In this document: one piece after another, positions 18,538 through 26,952 of the stretch
How positions within the stretch are numbered: position 1 is the stretch's first letter
Layout: each line of letters opens with the position of its first letter
Source of the DNA: Planctobacterium marinum
GTDB taxonomy: Bacteria > Pseudomonadota > Gammaproteobacteria > Enterobacterales > Alteromonadaceae
Assembly (NCBI RefSeq): GCF_020687805.1
Contig: NZ_JAJEWQ010000005.1
Coordinates: forward strand, 62,001 to 126,000
Direction of reading: 5' to 3'
Length of the DNA stretch: 64,000 nucleotides
The notes under the pieces: model-generated
Seen by the model: only the letters and a program-made list of their open reading frames with translations
Databases searched by the model: none
What the model was told of the DNA's origin: nothing
Program-made: the position numbers and the translations under genes

Positions 18538-18598
18538 TCTTAGCGCGAGTCCGCGCGTTTACAATGCCACTATCCCTATCCAACCAAAGGGCAAAATC

Positions 18599-19246
18599 TT
18601 GAAAACCTGGCACCATGCGGACATACAGTCCATGCAGCAACGCTACCGCGCTATGTTCATCAACTCCTTATCAGGCTTTAAAAGCGCCAACCTGGTGGGC
18701 ACAGTAAACTCAGACGGTGTGGAAAACTTAGCCATTGTGAGTTCGGTGTTTCACATTGGCGCCGATCCGGCATTGATGGGCATGATCACCCGGCCCCAAA
18801 CAGTGCGCAGAGACACGGTGAACAATATTAAGCATTCAGGATTTTACACCCTCAATCAGGTTTCTGAACAGATGGTACATGCCGCTCACCAGTGCTCAGC
18901 CCGTTATGATGCCGAAGTTAGTGAATTCGCGGAAACCGGGCTGACTCCCAGCTATGTAAGCGGCTTCAGTGCCCCATTTGTGGCACAGAGTTGCCTGAAA
19001 ATAGGATTACAGGTAGAGGAAATCCAGTTGCTGGAAATCAACCAAACCGAACTGATTATCGGTAAAGTGGTGTTAGTTCAAACCGACGAAATGGCCATAG
19101 AGCCCGATGGCAGTATCGATATTGAGAAGTTAGGTAGTGTCGCCATTTCCGGGTTGGATCGTTACCACACCACAAAAAAGCTAACCCGACTAACCTATGC
19201 CAAGCCCGATAGCTGGCCGGAAGAACTCACCTTTAGCAAAGATTAG
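18599..19246 (+). CDS. Flavin reductase-like (FMN-binding split-barrel) protein
   Basis: 215 residues starting at TTG (AAAGGG lies 10 nt upstream). The sequence has the split-barrel flavin-binding pattern: NLVGTVNSDGVENLAIVSSVFHIGADP near 30-60 followed by MITRPQTVRRDTVNNIKHSGFYTLN. This is typical of the flavin reductase-like family, which binds FMN and reduces or transfers flavins. The substrate is not visible. It is followed 59 nt later by the prolyl aminopeptidase gene. Confidence 0.75.
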   Translation: MKTWHHADIQSMQQRYRAMFINSLSGFKSANLVGTVNSDGVENLAIVSSVFHIGADPALMGMITRPQTVRRDTVNNIKHSGFYTLNQVSEQMVHAAHQCSARYDAEVSEFAETGLTPSYVSGFSAPFVAQSCLKIGLQVEEIQLLEINQTELIIGKVVLVQTDEMAIEPDGSIDIEKLGSVAISGLDRYHTTKKLTRLTYAKPDSWPEELTFSKD

Positions 19247-19305
19247 ATAAGCAACAGGTAAAAATAGGTTACTATCTTGTTTTTTGATTTCACGAGATAG
19301 TCATT

Positions 19306-20256
19306 TTGAAAACCCTTTTTCCTGCTATTGAGCCATACAGTGAAGGTAAACTTCAGGTCTCCGATTTACATGAAATCCACTATGAACAGGTCGGTAATCC
19401 CGAGGGCCAGGCAGCGCTGTTTCTGCACGGTGGTCCAGGACTCGGCATACTGCCCATTTACCGTCACTTTTTTGATGCTTCCCACTACCGGATAGTGTTG
19501 CCTGACCAACGCGGCGCTGGGCGCAGTAAGCCCTATGCGGAACTCAAAGAGAACGATACCAGGCAAATTGTCGAAGATCTGGAAAAGCTACGCAAACATC
19601 TGGCGATCGACAAATGGCTGGTAATGGGTGGCAGTTGGGGTAGCTTATTGGCTCTGTGTTACGCGATAAAATACCCAGATTCCGTGTCGTCACTGGTACT
19701 CAGAGGGGTATTTCTAGGTCGCCAAACAGATTTGGACTGGGTTTATGGTGGTACCGGCACAGCGCAACTATTTCCCGATAAGTGGGCGGAATTTAAAGCC
19801 CCGGTGAACGGTAATGATGATGCTGAAATTGTTGCCGCCTACTACCAATTGCTTACCCATCAGGACCCTCAGATTGCCCGTGCAGCTGCATTGACCTGGG
19901 CAAGTTACGGTGCAAATACCATGACTTTGATACCCGGTTCTGAGTCCAGTCGTGATATTACCGCCAGCGATAAGATGCTGTCGCTGGCCCGCACTGAATG
20001 TCATTTTGCCCACCACAAATTCTTTCTGGAAGATGATAACTATGTGTTGCAAAACGCAGACAAAATTAGTCATATCCCTACTCACATAGTACATGGGCGC
20101 TACGATGTGATTTGCCCCCTGCGCAGCGCCTGGGATATCCATCAAAGTATGCCAGATAGCCAGCTGCACATAGTGGAGGGTGGCGCCCATATCCCCACAG
20201 AACCTGGCATGGTGGACAAACTGGTCGCCATCACAGAACAGTTAAAAGCACGTTAA
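19306..20256 (+). CDS. pip: Prolyl aminopeptidase (proline iminopeptidase), alpha/beta hydrolase
   Basis: 316 residues starting at TTG. The catalytic triad is visible: Ser110 in the nucleophile elbow GGSWGS, Asp267 in HGRYDVICP, and His295 in EGGAHIP. The oxyanion loop LFLHGGPGLG and DQRGAGRS are diagnostic for the family 1 proline iminopeptidases, cytosolic enzymes that remove N-terminal proline from peptides. Length matches the family (about 310-320). The TTG start is supported by alignment of MKTLFPAIEPYSEG with the usual N-terminus of this family. Confidence 0.92.
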   Translation: MKTLFPAIEPYSEGKLQVSDLHEIHYEQVGNPEGQAALFLHGGPGLGILPIYRHFFDASHYRIVLPDQRGAGRSKPYAELKENDTRQIVEDLEKLRKHLAIDKWLVMGGSWGSLLALCYAIKYPDSVSSLVLRGVFLGRQTDLDWVYGGTGTAQLFPDKWAEFKAPVNGNDDAEIVAAYYQLLTHQDPQIARAAALTWASYGANTMTLIPGSESSRDITASDKMLSLARTECHFAHHKFFLEDDNYVLQNADKISHIPTHIVHGRYDVICPLRSAWDIHQSMPDSQLHIVEGGAHIPTEPGMVDKLVAITEQLKAR

Positions 20257-20333
20257 AAATTTTCAGGCGAAAGTGACCCATTTGAACCCCTGCAGCGTAA
20301 ACCTTATCAAATTCGCAATTCTATTGTTCGGAT

Positions 20334-21077
20334 ATGAAACAGGTACTGATTACAGGGGCTTCTTCAGGCATTGGTGAACAACTGGCTGGTGACTACGCCA
20401 GACAAGGTTGGCAAGTTTATGCCTGTGGCCGCAATAGCGACAAACTGCAGGCATTGCACAAAGCACAGGATAATATTGTGCCACTGGTTTTTGATGTCAC
20501 TGACACTCAACAGGTGCATCAGGCAGCAAGCGAGATAACAGGACAACTGGATCTGCTGTTGTTAAACGCCGGTAACTGCGAATACATTGATAACCCGATG
20601 CAATTCGACGCAGCGCTGTTTGAGCGCATCATCAAAGTTAACCTGGTTGCCATTGGTTATTGCCTTGAAGCCCTGTTACCCAAAATCAAATCGGGTGGCC
20701 AACTCGGCATCGTCAGCTCCAGCGCCGCTTATTTACCCTTTCCCAGAGCCACTGCCTATGGTTCAGCTAAAGCCGGGGTAAGCTACCTGGCCAAAACCCT
20801 TGCCATCGAACTCAAGCCTCACAATATTGCGGTGAGTTTGATCAGCCCGGGTTTTGTGAAAACCCCGCTGACCGACAAAAATGACTTTGACATGCCGATG
20901 CAGGTCAGCACTGAATATGCCTCTAACGCCATCATAGCAGGGTTGGCAAAACGGCGGAGTGAAATCCATTTTCCCTATTTCTTTACTATGATTTTAAAAC
21001 TACTGGCTGCATTACCCGCTCCAATCTGGCGAGCGATAGCGCAAAAAATGCAGACCAGTACTCAGTCTCAGCCTTAA
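20334..21077 (+). CDS. Short-chain dehydrogenase/reductase of the CFA-type lipid cluster
   Basis: 247 residues of a classical SDR: cofactor loop TGASSGIG at about 7-14, NAGN near 83, catalytic Ser-Tyr-Lys in SSSAAYLPFPRATAYGSAKAG. It ends with a hydrophobic tail (about 220-238). It is the first gene of a run with cyclopropane-fatty-acid synthase-like, DUF2878, chalcone-isomerase-like and DUF3833 genes. In related clusters the SDR is co-transcribed with fatty-acid modifying enzymes, so a role in membrane lipid modification is inferred. It is followed 11 nt later by the methyltransferase. Confidence 0.85.
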   Translation: MKQVLITGASSGIGEQLAGDYARQGWQVYACGRNSDKLQALHKAQDNIVPLVFDVTDTQQVHQAASEITGQLDLLLLNAGNCEYIDNPMQFDAALFERIIKVNLVAIGYCLEALLPKIKSGGQLGIVSSSAAYLPFPRATAYGSAKAGVSYLAKTLAIELKPHNIAVSLISPGFVKTPLTDKNDFDMPMQVSTEYASNAIIAGLAKRRSEIHFPYFFTMILKLLAALPAPIWRAIAQKMQTSTQSQP

Positions 21078-21088
21078 CGGAGAATCCT

Positions 21089-22321
21089 GTGCAACAAATT
21101 CAAACAAAAACACGTCTGACCGCCACTCGCAGTAGTGATTTTTTCCAGAACATGGTCTTTAAACTACTGGCCAGAGCCACAGCCGGGCTGCTAACCATGA
21201 AGCTGGGTGAAGAAGTTTTTCAGTTTGGCGATAAAGACGCACAGCTCAAAGCTGAAGTACAGGTTTATGACCGCCAGATATTCAAGACACTGATGTTCAA
21301 AGGCAGCATTGGTATTGCCGAAGATTATGTCGCCGGAAAGTGGAACTCTCCTGACCTGACCCGGGTCATTGAATTTTTTGTGGCCAACCAAAACGCCCTG
21401 GATGCAGTGGAAAAGAAATTCGGTGCGCTGGTACGGCTTGGTTACTTCCTGAAGAAGTTCAAAAATCGCAATAATGAGACCCAGGCAAAAAAGAATATTC
21501 TTGCCCATTACGATCTGGGTAATCATCTCTATAAACGCTTTTTAGATAGCCAAATGCAGTATTCCAGTGCCATCTACCCGGAAACTATGACAGATCTGGA
21601 AAGTGCTCAAATCCACAAAATGGAAACCATCTGTCAGCGGCTGCAATTGCAACCTGGCGAATCCGTACTGGAAATCGGCACCGGTTGGGGCGGACTGGCG
21701 GTATATATGGCAAAGCATTACGCTGTGAATGTGACCACTACCACCATTTCTGATGCGCAGCACGACTACGCGCAGCAACGCATTGCAAAAGCCGGTTTAC
21801 AGGACAAAATTACCCTGCTGAAACAGGACTACCGCAAGTTATCCGGGCAGTTCGACAAACTGGTGAGTATTGAGATGATTGAAGCTGTGGGTCACGAATA
21901 CCTGGATGGCTTTTTCAAACAGTGCAGCGATCTGTTAAAGCCAGAGGGGTTGCTGTTAATTCAGGCCATCACCATCGCCGACCAACGCTACGAACACTAT
22001 CGCAAAGAAGTGGATTTTATTCAGACTTACATTTTTCCCGGGGGGTGTCTGCCCTCAGTGCAACGTATGAGCCAGTGTTTAACCAACAACACCGACATGG
22101 TGATCCACGAATTGCACGATATCGGGCTGCACTATGCGAGGACCCTTGCCGACTGGCGGGAGAAGTTCCTTGCCGCCTGGCCACAACTGGCCCAGGAAGG
22201 GTTTGATCAGCAGTTTAAGCGACTCTGGACCTATTACCTGTGTTATTGCGAAGGAGGCTTTTTGCAAAGAGCCATCAGCACAGTGCATCTGGTAAGCCGC
22301 AAACCTCAGTTTTCAGGGTAG
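21089..22321 (+). CDS. Cyclopropane-fatty-acyl-phospholipid synthase-like methyltransferase
   Basis: 410 residues starting at GTG with CGGAGAA 6 nt upstream. N-terminal lipid-binding region (about 20-130), then a SAM-dependent methyltransferase domain with the motif I VLEIGTGWGGLAVYMA near 192-207 and YDLGNHLYKRFLD before it. The catalytic-region signature SIEMIEAVGHEYL and the PGGCLPS segment are characteristic of the Cfa family, which methylates unsaturated acyl chains of membrane phospholipids. In this context the product may be a methylated or furan-type fatty acid rather than a cyclopropane. Confidence 0.88.
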   Translation: MQQIQTKTRLTATRSSDFFQNMVFKLLARATAGLLTMKLGEEVFQFGDKDAQLKAEVQVYDRQIFKTLMFKGSIGIAEDYVAGKWNSPDLTRVIEFFVANQNALDAVEKKFGALVRLGYFLKKFKNRNNETQAKKNILAHYDLGNHLYKRFLDSQMQYSSAIYPETMTDLESAQIHKMETICQRLQLQPGESVLEIGTGWGGLAVYMAKHYAVNVTTTTISDAQHDYAQQRIAKAGLQDKITLLKQDYRKLSGQFDKLVSIEMIEAVGHEYLDGFFKQCSDLLKPEGLLLIQAITIADQRYEHYRKEVDFIQTYIFPGGCLPSVQRMSQCLTNNTDMVIHELHDIGLHYARTLADWREKFLAAWPQLAQEGFDQQFKRLWTYYLCYCEGGFLQRAISTVHLVSRKPQFSG

Positions 22322-22834
22322 TTGCCAATGCTTTCGGCAAAACAGTTTAACATTGCCAACTTTGTGCTGTTCCAGTTGTTGTGGATAGCCGCGGTCATAT
22401 TCCAGAACAACTGGGTGTGTGCCTGCCTGTTACTGTTGCATTTTATTCTCAGCCCCAACCGCAAAACCGATTTATCACATACCTATAAAGCGATTCTGGC
22501 GGGGATCGCTTTGGACTTCACCCTGATGCAGGCAGGCATTTATGTCTTTGACGAAAACCAATTTCCCTTCTGGTTGATCTGCCTCTGGATAGGCTTTGTT
22601 CTGACACTGCGCTACAGCATGGCATGGCTGGCAAACAAACCCCTGTATTGGCAGGTGCCACTGGGTGCCATCGGCGGTACGCTCAGTTATTTATCAGGAT
22701 CACGCTTTGGCGCTGTTGAACTGGCCCAGGGTCTTTGGATTACGGTCCTGATACTGGTACTGGCGTGGGGGACCCTGCTGCCGGTTTTTTACAAACTGGT
22801 CGAAAGAGGCACAGGGCATGAAAACCTGGCGTAG
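22322..22834 (+). CDS. DUF2878 integral membrane protein
   Basis: About 168-170 residues. A TTG directly abuts the preceding stop, but the ATG at 22328 is the more likely start. About five hydrophobic segments fill the protein, with PNRKTDLSHTYKAILAGIALDFTLMQAG in the middle, typical of DUF2878. Genes of this family occur with Cfa-like and DUF3833 genes. Function unknown. Its 3' end overlaps the next gene by 17 nt. Confidence 0.8.
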   Translation: MPMLSAKQFNIANFVLFQLLWIAAVIFQNNWVCACLLLLHFILSPNRKTDLSHTYKAILAGIALDFTLMQAGIYVFDENQFPFWLICLWIGFVLTLRYSMAWLANKPLYWQVPLGAIGGTLSYLSGSRFGAVELAQGLWITVLILVLAWGTLLPVFYKLVERGTGHENLA

Positions 22835-23339
22835 TCTGTTGTTAGCTGCCGGAATGTTTTTAATCAGCGGCCATCTGGCGGCGTCACCGCAGTCCCCGCC
22901 CTGGCCTTCAATGCAACTGGTGGGTGAGGGAAAATTAAGTGTGCTGTTTTGGGATATTTACGAAGCCCGATTGTATTCTGCTAATGGTATCTATCAGTCG
23001 GATCAGTTTCCGGTGGCTTTGAAGCTCACCTATCTCAGGGACTTTTCAAAACAACAACTGATCGAAGAAACCGTAAAACAGTGGCAGAAACTGGGCTTTT
23101 ATGATGAACAAAAAGTCCTTGCCTGGACTGCAGAACTGCAACAGCTCTGGCCGGATGTCAAACGTCAACAATCGTTAACCCTGTACATAGACGAAGCACA
23201 AATCAGCTACTTTTATTTCAATGATGAACAACTGGGGACACTGAGTGATCAACAGTTTGCCCGGGCATTTCTGGCTATCTGGTTATCCCCCAACACCAGC
23301 GCGCCGGATGTCAGAAAACAACTCATTGGCCAAAACTAA
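22818..23339 (+). CDS. Chalcone-isomerase-like periplasmic protein
   Basis: 173 residues with a signal peptide (cleavage near HLAASPQ). The remainder shows the chalcone-isomerase-like pattern: GEGKLSVLFWDIYEARLYSANG followed by PVALKLTYLRDFSKQQL and a C-terminal QQFARAFLAIWLSP. Bacterial members probably bind fatty acids rather than chalcones. It overlaps DUF2878 by 17 nt and precedes the DUF3833 lipoprotein by 23 nt, so it belongs to the lipid cluster. Confidence 0.78.
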   Translation: MKTWRSLLLAAGMFLISGHLAASPQSPPWPSMQLVGEGKLSVLFWDIYEARLYSANGIYQSDQFPVALKLTYLRDFSKQQLIEETVKQWQKLGFYDEQKVLAWTAELQQLWPDVKRQQSLTLYIDEAQISYFYFNDEQLGTLSDQQFARAFLAIWLSPNTSAPDVRKQLIGQN

Positions 23340-23362
23340 TCCTCCCAAAACAGGAGTCTCCT

Positions 23363-23899
23363 ATGCAAAATAAACTATTCAGGTATTTCATACTCGGTTT
23401 GTCATTGATTTTATCTGCCTGCAGTGCAGTTGACGTTAGCGACTATGCCGCTACGGAACCCCGACTGGATCTGAAGACGTTTTTCAATGGCGATTTGAAA
23501 GTCTACGGAATGGTGCAGGATATGTCCGGCAAGATGACCCGTCGCTTCAGCGCCGACATTAAAGCCTCCTGGCAAGGTAATACCGGTACCCTTGACGAAG
23601 TGTTTTACTTTGATGATGGCGAACAACAAACCCGCATCTGGACCCTGAACGATCTAGGCAATGGGCGCTATACAGGTACGGCCGGTGATGTGGTGGGTGT
23701 GGCGCAAGGGCAAACCCGTGGAGCCGTTTTTCGCTGGCAATACGAGCTGACTATCCCCTACGACGGCGACACCTTAAACGTACACCTGGATGACTGGCTC
23801 TATTTGATCAGCGAAGACCGGTTGCTCAATCGTACCAGCATCAACAAGTTTGGCATAGAGGTGGGGGAAATCACCCTGATCATCGAAAAGCGAAACTAA
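23363..23899 (+). CDS. DUF3833 family lipoprotein
   Basis: 178 residues with a lipoprotein signal: hydrophobic core then LSAC lipobox, Cys20. The mature part is beta-rich (LKTFFNGDLKVYGMVQDMSGK, then repeated strand pairs to GEITLIIEKRN) as in DUF3833. RBS AGGAG lies 8 nt before the ATG. It is the last gene of the lipid-modification operon and is followed at once by a strong hairpin terminator. Confidence 0.85.
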   Translation: MQNKLFRYFILGLSLILSACSAVDVSDYAATEPRLDLKTFFNGDLKVYGMVQDMSGKMTRRFSADIKASWQGNTGTLDEVFYFDDGEQQTRIWTLNDLGNGRYTGTAGDVVGVAQGQTRGAVFRWQYELTIPYDGDTLNVHLDDWLYLISEDRLLNRTSINKFGIEVGEITLIIEKRN

Positions 23900-23902
23900 A
23901 AA

Positions 23903-23927
23903 AGCCGGAATACACTATTCCGGCTAA
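23903..23927 (+). terminator. Terminator of the CFA/DUF3833 operon
   Basis: An AT-preceded perfect stem AGCCGGAATA with its complement TATTCCGGCT and a three-base loop, directly after the DUF3833 stop codon. An A-rich run precedes it, which provides a T-tract for the opposite strand as well. Confidence 0.75.
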
Positions 23928-24068
23928 ACGCTCCGACGTTAGGAGAGAGTGAGCGAAACTCTCGGAAATGTTCTCCTGCCTTAAAGGGTTCTCACACTAC
24001 CTCCTGGCGGTTAACATTTCCCACGGGCCGGATGTTTGTCCGACACACTGATTAAAAATAGAATTATT

Positions 24069-24088
24069 GGTGGGGCCTTTACCCCACC
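24069..24088 (-). terminator. Terminator downstream of flagellin gene
   Basis: On the minus strand GGTGGGG-TAAAGG-CCCCACC, a seven-pair GC-rich stem nine bases after the flagellin stop, followed by AATAATTCTATTTTTA. Confidence 0.65.
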
Positions 24089-24096
24089 CAGGATGA

Positions 24097-24927
24097 TTAA
24101 CCCAACAGTGACAGCGCTGATTGCGGACGCTGATTAGCCTGTGCAAGTACCGTGGTACTGGCCTGCTGGATAATCTGATTACGCGTCAGGTTCGCTGTTT
24201 CAGTGGCGAAGTCCGTATCTTTGATACGTGAACGGGCACCGGACAGGTTCTCTGATACGTTGCTCAGGTTACGGATTGTAGACTGGAAACGGTTTTGCAA
24301 AGCACCCAGCTCAGCCCGTTGAGCACCAATGGATGAAATGGCAGTATCAATCGCAGTCAATGCACCTGAAGCACCCGTAGCTGTTGAGATATCAACTGTG
24401 CCGACACCTAAGCCTGATGCACCAAAGCTGGCACCGTTTGAAGACGACAAGTTAACAGAAATCGTTTGACCAGCATTGGCACCCACCTGGAACGCTGCGG
24501 AGAAACTACCGCTTAAGATGGCATTACCGGCAAATTGGGTATCTGTACCAATTCTTGATAATTCTGCAACTAATGCGGTAACTTCCTGTTGTAAAGCGGT
24601 TCTGTCAGCAGATGAATTGATACCGTTTTGAGACTGAATAGCCAAAGTACGAATACGTTGCAATGCCGTGGTGGTTTCCTGCAAAGCACCTTCCGCCGTT
24701 TGCACCATTGAAATCGCATCATTGGCGTTACGCACTGACTGGTCAAGGCCCTGAATTTGTGAGGTAAAACGGTCGGTGATCTGTAAACCGGCGGCATCGT
24801 CTGCAGCGCGATTGATACGGAAACCGGAAGACAAACGCTCAAACGAAGTTGAAAGGGCGTTGCCTGAATCGAATAATTGACGCTGGGCGTTCAATGAAGA
24901 TACGTTAGTATTTACAAATAAAGACAT
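24097..24927 (-). CDS. Flagellin
   Basis: 276 residues, the short type. The N-terminal D0/D1 region begins MSLFVNTNVSSLNAQRQL and contains RLSSGFRINRAADDAAGLQI. The C-terminal D1/D0 region contains LGALQNRFQSTIRNL and ends ANQRPQSALSLLG. The central variable part is only about 100 residues and Ser/Gly/Ala-rich. It is the filament subunit, exported by the flagellar type III apparatus. No other flagellar gene is in view. A sigma-28-like promoter lies about 150 nt upstream. Confidence 0.95.
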   Translation of the reverse strand: MSLFVNTNVSSLNAQRQLFDSGNALSTSFERLSSGFRINRAADDAAGLQITDRFTSQIQGLDQSVRNANDAISMVQTAEGALQETTTALQRIRTLAIQSQNGINSSADRTALQQEVTALVAELSRIGTDTQFAGNAILSGSFSAAFQVGANAGQTISVNLSSSNGASFGASGLGVGTVDISTATGASGALTAIDTAISSIGAQRAELGALQNRFQSTIRNLSNVSENLSGARSRIKDTDFATETANLTRNQIIQQASTTVLAQANQRPQSALSLLG

Positions 24928-25078
24928 TTGTCTCTCTCCTACACTCTCGATCCGGATCAGCTTGTGAGGTATTTGGGCTTTACCGGTGACTGTCGTCGTA
25001 CAGTCAAATCGTTAATATTCAACAATCACCCGTTTATTGGTTTTATTAAGTGATTGTCACTGGCTCTCTCACTTAGGG

Positions 25079-25105
25079 TTATCGTACCGGCAAAAATTTC
25101 CTTGA
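25079..25105 (-). promoter_or_regulatory. Sigma-28 (FliA)-like promoter of flagellin
   Basis: On the minus strand TCAAGGAA, an 11-nt spacer, then TACGATAA. This keeps the spacing and the core bases of the FliA consensus (TAAAGTTT-N11-GCCGATAA). It would give a 5' leader of roughly 145 nt for the flagellin mRNA. Confidence 0.5.
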
Positions 25106-25194
25106 AGGTTTTTTGTACTTTTTTGAGAAATGTAGATAAAACAGAAGGTTGTAGTTTTCAGTTAAATTGAATATCACAGAAAAATTTTAGCAAT

Positions 25195-25218
25195 CCGGTC
25201 GAACCTGAGTCCGACCGG
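25195..25218 (-). terminator. Hairpin after the serine hydrolase gene
   Basis: CCGGTCG and CGACCGG arms with a 10-nt loop, 17 nt after the stop codon at 25235; on the minus strand it is followed by ATTGCTAAAATTTTTC, a weak T-rich tail. Confidence 0.5.
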
Positions 25219-25234
25219 GTATTATTGAATGCCC

Positions 25235-26794
25235 CTAGTCCAAGATGATTTTACTGGCCGGTGAGCTGGTTTTTAACTGGCGAGCTTGCGCCGGGCGTTC
25301 GGATAGCTCGCTACCCACCCGTATCGCCACAAAACTGCGATTGCGGATATAAACAGATTCTCCGTCTGGCGTTGCGGGAAAGAAAGTGAGATCCATCATT
25401 TCGCCATCGGCATTAGCCAAAAAGGTATTTTCACCAATTGCCTGCAATATTGGGCTGTAATTAATGCCTTCAGCATCCATTTCAGGTACGTTGACCCGTA
25501 AAACGCCGTTGTTGTTACTGATCTTAATAGTGACGACTCCGGCATCATAGGTACCTACATGACGATCAAAAGTACTGGCATCCACCTCTCCGTAGGGCAT
25601 GGGCTGTGATTCCGGAAGTGTCATAACACTCTTAAGCGCGGCGATCATGGTTTCGATATAATAATCACTGTCACCACTACTCATGATGGACACTGCGATA
25701 TTCTCTTCCGGCAACATCCAAAACATTGAGGTGTAACCCCTAGTATTACCGCCATGTTGCCAGACGGTGGCGGGATACCAGCGATTGTTGTAAGCAAATC
25801 CCTGGTCTACAAAAATGCCGTAGCCATAACTGAGTGGTAGCCCGGCTTGCTCCATGGGTACCTGCGCTTTCGTCATTTCCTGTCGGTATTCATCGGCCAA
25901 CACATCGCTGTTCCCCGACATCAAAAATTCAGCCATTTTTAACAACTCGCTGGGTGTAGACCAGCTGTAAACGCCTGCAGGAATTACCGGCAGCCAGTCC
26001 TGCAACTGATTCAGGCTGCTGTACCCCTGGGCATTGCCGGCGTTGTTTTGATAAACCCCCAACGCAAAATTGCCATCACTGATCACCTCTGATTTGTGCA
26101 TGGTGGTGCGGTTCATGCCCAGAGGCTCAAAAACAGATTGTGCCATCAGATCGCGAAAATCCTGCTGACTAACATACTCCAGAATGGCACCCAGGTAGGA
26201 GTAGCCCGGATTGTTGTAATTAAAAAACTGCCCCGGTTCCACCATTTGCGGATTGGCCTCAGCATATTGCTCAAGCATGTAGCTCAGTAATTCGCTGTTG
26301 TCTGTCATGGCCTGATAATCATCAGAAAATCCGCCCATGTGGCTCATCAGATGAGCGATGTTGATATCGTTCCAACCCAGCGTTTGCTCAGGGGCATACT
26401 GAATACCAGGCAGAGTGCTGGTCAAGGTATCCTGCGTGGTAAAAACCCCCTGCTCCACCATTTGCATCGTCGCCAGACTGGTAAACATCTTGGTGGTAGA
26501 TCCCAGCTGGAACAATGTGTCTTTGGACACCGGCTGGCCATTGTTCCATTGATTGTTACCAAAAGCTTCGGCATAAACCACTTCACCGTCTTTGTAGATG
26601 GCAACAGAAACCGCTGCAGATTCATTGCTTTGCATCTCGGCTTGAGCGGCACTGGTTACCGCTGCAAAAACCGGGTCGGGATCAGGCGTAGGTGAGGGTG
26701 TCGGTGTAACAGGTGTTACATTGGAGCCTGAAGAGCCACCACAAGCGGCTAAACCCAGCACCGCCAATGAAATAAGAGAAATACGTTTTAACAT
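25235..26794 (-). CDS. Beta-lactamase-family serine hydrolase, lipoprotein
   Basis: 519 residues with a lipoprotein signal (LAAC lipobox, Cys18) and a Pro/Thr-rich linker (TPVTPTPSPTPDPDP). The serine beta-lactamase/DD-peptidase fold follows: catalytic SxxK in GSTTKMFTSL at about residue 98-101, the Tyr-x-Asn type motif in FNYNNPGYSYLG at about 195, and HGGNTRGYTS as the KTG-box equivalent near 350. A beta-rich C-terminal domain (about 400-500) completes it. Such class C-like proteins are mostly esterases or peptidases; antibiotic resistance is not implied. RBS AGGAAG precedes the start. Confidence 0.85.
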   Translation of the reverse strand: MLKRISLISLAVLGLAACGGSSGSNVTPVTPTPSPTPDPDPVFAAVTSAAQAEMQSNESAAVSVAIYKDGEVVYAEAFGNNQWNNGQPVSKDTLFQLGSTTKMFTSLATMQMVEQGVFTTQDTLTSTLPGIQYAPEQTLGWNDINIAHLMSHMGGFSDDYQAMTDNSELLSYMLEQYAEANPQMVEPGQFFNYNNPGYSYLGAILEYVSQQDFRDLMAQSVFEPLGMNRTTMHKSEVISDGNFALGVYQNNAGNAQGYSSLNQLQDWLPVIPAGVYSWSTPSELLKMAEFLMSGNSDVLADEYRQEMTKAQVPMEQAGLPLSYGYGIFVDQGFAYNNRWYPATVWQHGGNTRGYTSMFWMLPEENIAVSIMSSGDSDYYIETMIAALKSVMTLPESQPMPYGEVDASTFDRHVGTYDAGVVTIKISNNNGVLRVNVPEMDAEGINYSPILQAIGENTFLANADGEMMDLTFFPATPDGESVYIRNRSFVAIRVGSELSERPAQARQLKTSSPASKIILD

Positions 26795-26952
26795 TATATT
26801 GCTTCCTGTGTAGTGTTAAATCTTTTAACTGCACACAGTGTAAAAGCGCCGAACCCGGAATGCTGTATGGGCTTGTACCGGACTTTTTCAAAATGTATCG
26901 ATGAGATACAACTAGCAGAGTCGGTTCGGTTGTGCCGTGAGTGGCACTTAGT

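Larger units (their letters stand above)
24928..25234. other. Flagellin upstream region
   Basis: About 300 bases without a gene. It holds the flagellin RBS (GGAGAGAG 8 nt before the start), the sigma-28-like promoter at 25079-25105, and the hairpin at 25195-25218 that ends the serine hydrolase gene. Nothing else was recognised. Confidence 0.7.

Noticed and set aside
25235-26794. Beta-lactam resistance gene
   Set aside because: The protein is a lipoprotein with an extra C-terminal domain, as in esterase/peptidase members of the family.
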